From Campylobacterales bacterium (lineage in GTDB: Bacteria; Campylobacterota; Campylobacteria; Campylobacterales; Arcobacteraceae), in NCBI GenBank assembly GCA_019752775.1, contig JAIELU010000066.1:1-12952 (forward strand): a DNA stretch of 12,952 nucleotides, given 5' to 3'. Position numbers and translations under genes: made by a program. Under the pieces are notes generated by a model, which worked only from the letters and a program-made list of their open reading frames with translations, ran no database searches and had not been told where the DNA came from. Positions 7,146 through 12,952 of this stretch are shown here, piece after piece (the stretch's first letter is position 1; each line of letters begins with the position of its first letter).

Positions 7146-8060
7146 CTACTTCACAAAATATTCAATAATTTGAATATAAAAATACAATAAAGTTACAAAT
7201 ACAATACTAGAAATTAAAATAGCAGCAGCGACATCATAAGGTTTACAATGATATAGAGCAGCTAAGTTTACATTATTAACAGCTAATGGAACCATTAATT
7301 CCATAATCAAAATAGAAGCAACATAAGAGTTTAAATTTGTAAAATAAATAATAACAAATATTCCAATAGCTGGTAATAAAATATGTTTAGCAAAACTTAT
7401 GTGCAAAGATGAATACCAAGGTAAAACTTTTACTTTTACACTTGATAAATACATACCAAATATGAAAAGTTGAATAACCATTGAAGTGTAAGCTCCCATT
7501 TCAAGTGTTGTATAAACATACTGATTTATGATAATTCCCTTTGAATTTATAAATAAAGCCAATAAAGCAAACCAAATCCCAGGTATTTTCATAATAGAAA
7601 TAATTGCTTGTTTTAAAGAAAATTGGTCTCTTGCAAAAAAATAAACTGAAAAGATATATATAAATAATGTATTTGCAATATTAATAATACTTGTATAAGG
7701 AACAGATTCTATTCCAAAAAGTGCAATCCCAAGTGGAATTCCTAAATTTCCAGTATTTCCAATTAACGCAGTTGCCAAATATATTGATTGTTCTTGTCTT
7801 TGGGAAAAAATTTTTTTATTAATTAATATTAAAATTGATAAACAAACTAACATAATTATAAAATATAAAATTGGAGATAAAATAAATTCATAATCTATTG
7901 GTTTTTTTGTTAAACCCCAGAAAATTAAAATTGGTTGGAAAAAATAAAGTGATAATAAAACTAGTGTTCTTTCATCAAGCTGATTTGTAAAAATTTTTTT
8001 TGCAGTAAAACCTAATAAAATAAAAAAATAAACTGGTAAAACAGAAAATATAGCTTCGAT
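7146..8060 (-). CDS. AEC (auxin efflux carrier) family permease with apparent ATC start
   Basis: 304 residues if it begins at ATC 8060-8058. This is an inner-membrane secondary transporter of the AEC family, whose bacterial members move organic acids or amino acids; the substrate here is unknown. The hallmark NTGNLGIPLG and the C-terminal ELMVPLAVNNVNLAAL are present, with about ten hydrophobic segments. The first in-frame ATG is at 7853, but it would remove the first two helices (FSVLPVYFFILLGF and neighbours), which read as a normal AEC N-terminus. Between the in-frame TAG (8072-8070) and 7853 there is no ATG, GTG or TTG. AGGAA (8071-8067) sits just before the ATC, giving MEAIFSVLPVYF. An ATG-to-ATC change, a sequencing error or a true rare start would all fit. 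If the start is truly lost, this is a pseudogene otherwise intact in frame. Confidence 0.75.
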   Translation of the reverse strand: MEAIFSVLPVYFFILLGFTAKKIFTNQLDERTLVLLSLYFFQPILIFWGLTKKPIDYEFILSPILYFIIMLVCLSILILINKKIFSQRQEQSIYLATALIGNTGNLGIPLGIALFGIESVPYTSIINIANTLFIYIFSVYFFARDQFSLKQAIISIMKIPGIWFALLALFINSKGIIINQYVYTTLEMGAYTSMVIQLFIFGMYLSSVKVKVLPWYSSLHISFAKHILLPAIGIFVIIYFTNLNSYVASILIMELMVPLAVNNVNLAALYHCKPYDVAAAILISSIVFVTLLYFYIQIIEYFVK

Positions 8061-8066
8061 ATTGAA

Positions 8067-8096
8067 TTCCTAATAAAATGTAGAATGATTTTATCA
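8067..8096 (-). promoter_or_regulatory. Promoter and ribosome site of the AEC-asnB-bluB group
   Basis: On the minus strand TGATAAAAT (8096-8088) is an extended -10 (TGn-TAAAAT), predicting a start near 8081. AGGAA (8071-8067) is a good ribosome site. Both fit translation beginning at about 8060 and not at the ATG at 7853, which would leave a leader of over 200 nt. Confidence 0.45.
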
Positions 8097-8125
8097 TTAA
8101 AAAGATAAATAAAAAGAAGATATTT

Positions 8126-8146
8126 ATAAGTAGAAAAACTACTTAT
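8126..8146 (-). terminator. Terminator after pit
   Basis: The perfect 8-bp stem ATAAGTAG / CTACTTAT (8126-8133, 8139-8146) with a 5-nt loop overlaps the pit stop codon. On the minus strand it is followed by a T-rich, interrupted stretch rather than a clean U-tract. Confidence 0.55.
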
Positions 8147-9726
8147 GAAGCCATAATTCCTTTAATCATAAAGAATATTGCTGCAGCTAAAATTGAAGCA
8201 GCAGGAACCGTTATAATCCAAGCAGCAATAATTTTTTTAACTGCATCCCTTTTTACGTATTTTATGCTTTTTGCATCTTTAACATCTTTTCTATCTTGTT
8301 TAACTAACTCTTCTCTATCATCAATCTTTTTATAAAGTTCAACAATTCTCATATAATTAACTTTCGATTTATCTTTAATTAGTTCAATTTTATTTAATTC
8401 TTCTTGCATATTATCAAGTTCTTTTTTATGTTTTTTGAACTTTTTTCTTGTTTCTTGTAAAAATCTTTTTTCATTCATATCAAGATATTCTCTTAAAAAT
8501 CCAACACCAAAAACTCCACCTATTGCAATATGTGTTGAAGAAACAGGAAGACCTAATTGACTTGCTAATATAACTGTAAGTGCTGCAGCCATGGCAATAG
8601 AATAAGCTCTTATTTGGTCAAGTTCAGTAATTTCAGAACCAACTGTTTTAATAAGTCTAGGACCATATAAAGCAAGACCAATAACGATTCCCACAGCACC
8701 AACAGCCATAACCCAAAAAGGAATATTAACATTACTTGAAACATCAGCATTCATAATAGCATCATTAATTGCTGCAAGTGGTCCAATTGCATTTGCAACA
8801 TCATTTGCACCATGCGCAAAAGATAATAGCGCAGCTGCAAATATTAACGGGATATTAAATAATGTATTTATTGAAGCACGATTATTTATTAATTTTGAAG
8901 AAGCATTTTTTACAAGAGGTTTAACCAACAAATAAACACCAATAGCAATTGTTAAACCAATAATTATTGCAACAAAAAAATGTACCTCAATAAGTCTATT
9001 TAAACCTTTTAAAATAATATATGTACTAAATGACCAAGCCATAATTGCAATTAAAATAGGAACAAATTTATTTGCAGCTTCTATAACATTATCTTTATGT
9101 ATAATTTGTTTTTTAATAAAATATAAAAATCCAGCAGCGACAATTCCACCTAATAAAGGTGAGATAATCCAAGAAGTAACAATTTTTCCAACAGTATTCC
9201 AATCAACAATAGAAAAACCCGCAGCTGCAATTCCAGCACCCATCACTCCACCAACAATAGAATGTGTAGTTGAAACAGGTGCTCCAATAGAAGTTGCAAA
9301 ATTTAGCCATAAAGCTCCCGATAAAAGTGCAGCTGTCATAGCCCAAATAAATATTTCAGGATTAGCTATTAAATCTGGATTAATAATTCCATCTTTTATA
9401 GTTTTAACAACATCTCCACCTGCAACAAAAGAACCTAAAGCTTCAAAAACAGCTGCAAGAATAATTGCCCAAGTCATGGTAATTGCTTTAGAACCAACTG
9501 CTGGTCCTACATTATTTGCAACATCATTAGCACCAATATTCATAGCCATATAAGCACCAAATATCGCACCAATAATTAAAAATGTATTATTTGGAACATT
9601 TCCATGAGAAGTATATGACCATAAAAAGACAACTACAATAAAAAGTAGTGCTAATGAAAGTTTTGCAAAGCTAGAAAGCGTTTTATCTCTTGCTTTTTCA
9701 AATCTATTGATTGTTTTTATATCCAA
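8143..9726 (-). CDS. pit: PiT-family inorganic phosphate permease with coiled-coil insertion, TTG start
   Basis: 527 residues from the TTG at 9726-9724. PiT proteins are inner-membrane phosphate symporters with two inverted copies of a signature. The first copy is NIGANDVANNVGPAVG and GAPVSTTHSIVGG; the second is FAHGANDVANAIGP and GLPVSSTHIAIGG. There are about ten hydrophobic segments. Between the last signature and the final helix (AAWIITVPAASILAAAIFF) lies an ~80-residue Lys/Glu-rich segment, probably a cytoplasmic coiled coil, larger than in short PiT proteins. The ATG at 9762 is in frame but unlikely: a TATAAT at 9769-9764 would place the transcript start inside or after it, and it lacks a ribosome site. 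AAAGG (9737-9733) sits 6 nt before the TTG. Flanking terminators suggest a single-gene unit. Sulfate or other anion transport by a PiT relative cannot be excluded. Confidence 0.88.
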   Translation of the reverse strand: MDIKTINRFEKARDKTLSSFAKLSLALLFIVVVFLWSYTSHGNVPNNTFLIIGAIFGAYMAMNIGANDVANNVGPAVGSKAITMTWAIILAAVFEALGSFVAGGDVVKTIKDGIINPDLIANPEIFIWAMTAALLSGALWLNFATSIGAPVSTTHSIVGGVMGAGIAAAGFSIVDWNTVGKIVTSWIISPLLGGIVAAGFLYFIKKQIIHKDNVIEAANKFVPILIAIMAWSFSTYIILKGLNRLIEVHFFVAIIIGLTIAIGVYLLVKPLVKNASSKLINNRASINTLFNIPLIFAAALLSFAHGANDVANAIGPLAAINDAIMNADVSSNVNIPFWVMAVGAVGIVIGLALYGPRLIKTVGSEITELDQIRAYSIAMAAALTVILASQLGLPVSSTHIAIGGVFGVGFLREYLDMNEKRFLQETRKKFKKHKKELDNMQEELNKIELIKDKSKVNYMRIVELYKKIDDREELVKQDRKDVKDAKSIKYVKRDAVKKIIAAWIITVPAASILAAAIFFMIKGIMAS

Positions 9727-9732
9727 AATAAA

Positions 9733-9769
9733 CCTTTTGTAACTTTTTATATTTAAGTACATTATTATA
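9733..9769 (-). promoter_or_regulatory. pit promoter and the ribosome site that decides its start
   Basis: Minus-strand TATAAT at 9769-9764 predicts transcription from about 9757, downstream of most of the ATG at 9762. AAAGG at 9737-9733 then serves the TTG at 9726 with 6-nt spacing and a leader of about 30 nt. No -35 is evident. Confidence 0.55.
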
Positions 9770-9897
9770 GTAATATTTTGCTTACCATAGCTTTAAGAAA
9801 GCTTAAGCTTATTATATATATTTAATTAAAAATAATTTAGAAAAGAATTGTTGATTTGTGTATTTGTAAGATTTTATAAGAATATTTATTAATTTCA

Positions 9898-9920
9898 AAA
9901 AAGAGAATTAATCTCTTTTT
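9898..9920 (-). terminator. Rho-independent terminator after the RNA helicase gene
   Basis: The perfect 9-bp stem AAAAAGAGA (9898-9906) / TCTCTTTTT (9912-9920) with a 5-nt loop spans the helicase stop codon. On the minus strand the second arm reads into TCTCTTTTTT, giving a U-tract. Confidence 0.7.
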
Positions 9921-11620
9921 CTACTTCTGTCTCCAGATGGTCTATCACCTGATGGTCTTGGTGCTCTATCACCACTTGGTTTTGGTCTGTCTCCTGATGG
10001 TCTTGAACCTCTATCGCCTGATGGTCTATCACCAGATGGTATTGGTGCTCTGTCTCCCGATGGTCTGTCACCTCTTGGAGCTCTATCTCTATCACCTGAT
10101 GGTCTTGGACCTCTATCAGATGCAGGTCTATCACCTCTTGGAGCTCTATCTCTATCTCCACCTCTTGAGTTTCTATCACCAGATGGTCTTGGACCTCTAT
10201 CACCACCTCTTGAGTCTCCTCTAGAACCACCGAATCTACCACCTCTACCACCTCTAGAATTTCTTCCAGAGCTTGATCCATCATTATCATATCTACTTGA
10301 ATTTTCAATAAGTCTTTTAATATCAGATTCTGATTTACCAATAGTATTATTACCTTGAACAAATGTAGACGCTGAAATCATAGATGCTAATTTAAATGCA
10401 ATTGTAGAAATATCAAATTCTTCTTTTAATTCTTCAATTAATGATAATGCGTAATCTTGAATTTCTTGTTCAACAATTTGATTTTTTAATTCTGCAACTT
10501 TTTTTAATTTAACAGAATCAATATCAGGAACAATTTTTGATTCTAATTTTGCACCAATATTTTTTTCAATTTTTTGTAACATTCTAAACTCATGAGGAGT
10601 TACAATTGAAACAGCAACTCCTTCTTTTCCAGCTCTTCCTGTTCTTCCAATTCTATGTACATAAGATTCAGAATCAAATGGTAAATGGTAATTAAATACA
10701 TGAGAAACATCATTAACATCAAGTCCTCTAGCAGCTACATCTGTTGCAATTAAAATCTCTAATTTAGATGATTTGAAAGCTCTAATACACTCTTCTCTTT
10801 GTCTTTGCTCCATATCACCATGAAGACCTTTTGCCATAAATCCTTGAGAAACCATAAAAGTTGATAATCTATCAACTTCTTTTTTAGTGCGACAGAATAT
10901 AATAGATTTAGTTGGATTTTTGTAATCATATAATCTGATTAATGCATCATCTCTTTCTCTTTCATCCACAACATAAAATGTTTGAGTAATTTTAGAATTA
11001 GTCATATCTTTTTTTGTTAAAGTAACAAAAGCAGGATCTTTTAAAATTGTTTGTGCAAGATTTTTAATAGCTTGAGGCATTGTTGCTGAGAATAACAAAG
11101 TTTGTCTATCAGCTGGAAGGAATGTGAAAATTTCTTTAATATCATCTAAGAAGCCCATATCAAGCATTTCATCTGCTTCATCTAAAATTACAAATGATGG
11201 TTTAATATCAATTTTACCACCTCTTAATAAGTCAAGAAATCTTCCTGGAGTTGCTACAATAATAGAAGCTCTTTCAATATTTCTTAATTGTGTACTATAA
11301 GATTGTCCACCATATACAGTTGCTGTATTTAAGTTTAAATTTTTACCAAATCTAAATAATTCATCTGATACTTGCATTGCAAGTTCTCTTGTTGGAACAA
11401 TAACAACAGCTTCAACACCATTTTGTCCCTTCATCATATTAAGCACTGGAAGACCAAATGCAGCAGTTTTACCTGTACCTGTATGTGCTTGACCAACCAT
11501 ATCTTTTCCAGATAAAACAATAGGAATTGCTTCTTCTTGAATTGGACTTGGTTCTTTGAATCCTGCTGATTCAATAGCGTCTTGTAACTGTTCTTTGAAA
11601 TTAAATTCGTTAAAAGTCAT
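9908..11620 (-). CDS. DEAD-box RNA helicase with PSGDR/RGG-repeat tail
   Basis: 570 residues, ATP-dependent RNA helicase of the DeaD/RhlE group, expected to act on structured mRNA or in ribosome assembly. All motifs are intact: Q motif (FKEPSPIQ, 21-28), I AHTGTGKT (45-52), Ia PTREL, Ib TPGR, II DEAD (147-150), III SAT (178-180), IV IIFCRT, V ATDVAARGLDV (292-302) and VI HRIGRTGRAG (322-331). A helical region to about 440 is followed by a disordered basic tail (about 446-570) with RGG runs and nine PSGDR copies, likely for RNA binding or condensation. TAAGG lies 6 nt before the ATG. The DeaD versus RhlE identity is not settled, so no symbol is given. The preceding 238-nt gap leaves room for a long leader, as in cold-induced helicase genes. 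Confidence 0.9.
   Translation of the reverse strand: MTFNEFNFKEQLQDAIESAGFKEPSPIQEEAIPIVLSGKDMVGQAHTGTGKTAAFGLPVLNMMKGQNGVEAVVIVPTRELAMQVSDELFRFGKNLNLNTATVYGGQSYSTQLRNIERASIIVATPGRFLDLLRGGKIDIKPSFVILDEADEMLDMGFLDDIKEIFTFLPADRQTLLFSATMPQAIKNLAQTILKDPAFVTLTKKDMTNSKITQTFYVVDERERDDALIRLYDYKNPTKSIIFCRTKKEVDRLSTFMVSQGFMAKGLHGDMEQRQREECIRAFKSSKLEILIATDVAARGLDVNDVSHVFNYHLPFDSESYVHRIGRTGRAGKEGVAVSIVTPHEFRMLQKIEKNIGAKLESKIVPDIDSVKLKKVAELKNQIVEQEIQDYALSLIEELKEEFDISTIAFKLASMISASTFVQGNNTIGKSESDIKRLIENSSRYDNDGSSSGRNSRGGRGGRFGGSRGDSRGGDRGPRPSGDRNSRGGDRDRAPRGDRPASDRGPRPSGDRDRAPRGDRPSGDRAPIPSGDRPSGDRGSRPSGDRPKPSGDRAPRPSGDRPSGDRSRKRD
9911..10273 (-). repeat. Imperfect tandem repeats encoding the helicase tail
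   Basis: The region is a patchwork of short imperfect repeats around a unit encoding PSGDR. The largest exact-like pair is a 32-bp element at 10062-10093 and 10125-10156 with one mismatch, encoding DRDRAPRGDRP twice, 63 bp apart. Because of this periodicity, several other frames are also free of stops; they have no start signals or sensible protein and are not genes. Confidence 0.85.
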
Positions 11621-11833
11621 TTTTTACCTTAGTATATATTTATTAAAAAATACACACGGTTATATAGTTTAGATTAAATCTTACCCATAAATGTACAATT
11701 AAAACGCAATTTGAGTCTTGCAAGTAAGTCAGTTTAATGAAAATGAATCTTTGATTAAGTATCAAAGTAGAATGGGCATATAAATGTGTATAATTTTTCG
11801 CAGTATAGCTAGTTTTATATAAAATTAAGCTTT
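11621..11833. other. Intergenic region upstream of the RNA helicase gene
   Basis: No coding frame or tRNA is seen. On the minus strand possible -10 boxes are TATATA/TATAAC near 11663-11657 and TATACT further upstream near 11817-11812; neither is strong enough to name. A 7-bp hairpin, CTTTGAT / ATCAAAG, lies at 11749-11767. A helicase leader of 30 to about 190 nt is possible. Confidence 0.4.
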
Positions 11834-11860
11834 AAGAAAAAGAGCTAAGCTCTTTTTCTT
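11834..11860. terminator. Strong terminator after accC
   Basis: The perfect 12-bp stem AAGAAAAAGAGC (11834-11845) / GCTCTTTTTCTT (11849-11860) with a 3-nt loop overlaps the accC stop codon. A GC-containing core next to a U-run makes it a classical intrinsic terminator for accC on the minus strand; by symmetry it could also work on the plus strand. Confidence 0.85.
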
Positions 11861-12952
11861 ATAAGTCGTCTAGTTTTTTGTAGTTTTCTAAGTATTTTGT
11901 ATCGTAGTTATTTGAGATAAAATCTTCATTTTCCATCATTTTTTGATGGAATGGAATAGTAGTTTTAATTCCCTCTACTTCAAATTCAGCTAAAGCTCTT
12001 TTCATAATATTGATAGCTTTATTTCTATCTCTTCCCCAAACGATAAGTTTTCCAATCATTGAGTCATAATATGGAGGAACTACATAATTTGTGTAAACAT
12101 GAGAATCAACTCTTACATTTCTTCCACCAGGAACCATCCATTGAGTAACTTTTCCGGGACTTGGTAAAAAAGAATTTGGATCTTCAGCTGTAATTCTACA
12201 CTCAATTGCATGACCTTTGAATTTTATAGATTCTTGAGGTGGAACTTTTTCACCCTCAGCTACTTTTATCATAAGTTCTACAATATCAATTCCTGAAACC
12301 ATTTCAGAAACTGGATGCTCAACTTGAAGTCTAGTATTCATTTCCATAAAAAAGATGTTTTGTTTATCATCTGCTAAGAATTCAAAAGTACCTGCACCTT
12401 CGTATTTTAGGTATTTTGTTGCTTTTACAGCAACATCGTGAAGTTTTGCTCTTGTTTCATCATTTAATAAAATTGCAGGTGATTCTTCAATAACTTTTTG
12501 ATGTCTTCTTTGTAATGAACAATCTCGTTCACCTATATGAATAGCATTTCCATGTGAATCTCCAACAACTTGAACTTCAATATGTCTAGGATTATTTATA
12601 AATCTTTCAAGATACATAGTTCCATCACCAAATGCTGCTAATGCTTCACTTGATGCTGCCATAAATAGTTGATCAAACTCAGATTCATCATGAATCAGTC
12701 TCATTCCTCTTCCACCACCACCAGCAGCAGCTTTTGCCATAATTGGATAACCAATTTCAAGAGCTACTTTTTTACCCTCAGTAACAGAATGAACTGATCC
12801 TTTAGATCCAGGAACCACAGGAACTCCCGCTCTTATCATCTCTTCTTTTGCTTTTGATTTATCAGCCATTTTTTCCATTACTTCAACAGATGGACCAATA
12901 AATTTGATATTGTGTAATCTACAAATTTCTACAAAATCTTGATTTTCAGATA
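11859..12952 (-). CDS. accC: Acetyl-CoA carboxylase biotin carboxylase subunit, 5'-truncated by the window edge
   Basis: 363 residues are visible of the usual ~450; the frame is open through the right edge, and the ATG at 12878 is internal (the upstream codons read SENQDFVEIC...FIGPSVEV, a typical AccC stretch). It carboxylates biotin on AccB using ATP and bicarbonate, the first step of fatty-acid synthesis. Visible ATP-grasp features are GGGGRGMR (53-60, numbered from that ATG), GERDCSLQRRHQK with the Cys and Lys of the active site, EMNTRLQVEHPVSEM with the metal- and bicarbonate-binding Glu/Asn/Arg, GHAIECRITAEDP and FLPSPGK, and NVRVDSHVY carrying the catalytic Arg. The PycA subunit of pyruvate carboxylase is similar, but the ending (MMENEDF...NNYDTKYL) resembles Campylobacter AccC as recalled. 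accB would be expected just upstream, outside the window. Confidence 0.9.
   Translation of the reverse strand, partial: SENQDFVEICRLHNIKFIGPSVEVMEKMADKSKAKEEMIRAGVPVVPGSKGSVHSVTEGKKVALEIGYPIMAKAAAGGGGRGMRLIHDESEFDQLFMAASSEALAAFGDGTMYLERFINNPRHIEVQVVGDSHGNAIHIGERDCSLQRRHQKVIEESPAILLNDETRAKLHDVAVKATKYLKYEGAGTFEFLADDKQNIFFMEMNTRLQVEHPVSEMVSGIDIVELMIKVAEGEKVPPQESIKFKGHAIECRITAEDPNSFLPSPGKVTQWMVPGGRNVRVDSHVYTNYVVPPYYDSMIGKLIVWGRDRNKAINIMKRALAEFEVEGIKTTIPFHQKMMENEDFISNNYDTKYLENYKKLDDL

Noticed and set aside
7146..7853. AEC gene beginning at the ATG at 7853
   Set aside because: It would cut off two conserved membrane helices that are encoded in the same open frame upstream, behind a good ribosome site.
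9911..10273. Repeat tract as a CRISPR array
   Set aside because: The units are short, imperfect, unevenly spaced and in frame with the helicase; there are no unique spacers or cas genes.
9895..10362. Extra long open frames on both strands across the helicase tail
   Set aside because: They come from the periodic repeat composition; their products are low-complexity and lack start signals.
11785..11860. Plus-strand TATAAT at 11789-11794 followed by the hairpin at 11834-11860 as a small RNA gene
   Set aside because: It would make only a ~60-nt transcript, the -10 is a common string in this composition, and the hairpin is fully explained as the accC terminator.
11859..12952. Biotin carboxylase as PycA of pyruvate carboxylase
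   Set aside because: The families are similar, but the C-terminal ending and overall pattern fit AccC better; the missing N-terminus and upstream gene would settle it.

Overview
The window is strongly AT-rich, with A/T-ending codons, extended -10 promoters that lack a clear -35, and AccC, BluB and PiT proteins of the kind found in Campylobacterota. The best guess is an Arcobacter-group bacterium (Arcobacter, Aliarcobacter or a relative). This placement rests on recalled family resemblance, not on a search. The region looks chromosomal. No insertion sequence, integrase, CRISPR array, tRNA or rRNA is visible.

Plus-strand block (1-4380). It opens with the 3' part of a PIN-PhoH ATPase gene that enters from the left edge. 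An AT-rich intergenic region follows, holding a 40-bp near-perfect dyad and an extended -10 promoter. A tight three-gene operon comes next: a solitary Phd/YefM-like antitoxin-fold protein, a fumarate reductase/succinate dehydrogenase-type flavoprotein, and its iron-sulfur partner. This operon is the most unusual part of the window. The flavoprotein has glutamine where the FAD-linking histidine normally sits. The iron-sulfur subunit carries an extra cysteine predicted to turn the third cluster into [4Fe-4S]. No membrane-anchor gene is adjacent. A hairpin overlapping both stop codons separates it from the convergent minus-strand block.

Minus-strand block (4373-12952), read right to left: the 3' part of accC (biotin carboxylase) with a strong terminator; a DEAD-box RNA helicase with a repetitive Arg/Gly/Asp/Pro/Ser tail and its own terminator; a PiT-family phosphate permease with a coiled-coil insertion and a probable TTG start; an AEC-family permease whose only well-placed start is a non-canonical ATC; asnB (glutamine-hydrolysing asparagine synthetase); a small protein with possible NifX-like fold; and bluB (5,6-dimethylbenzimidazole synthase, cobalamin lower ligand), which is start/stop-coupled to the small gene. 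AEC to bluB could form one transcript. accC, the helicase and pit appear to be separate units.

Most genes are housekeeping. The points worth following up are the atypical fumarate/succinate oxidoreductase pair with its antitoxin-like leader gene, the start codon of the AEC gene, the small gene coupled to bluB, and the two low-complexity or inserted segments in the helicase and phosphate permease.
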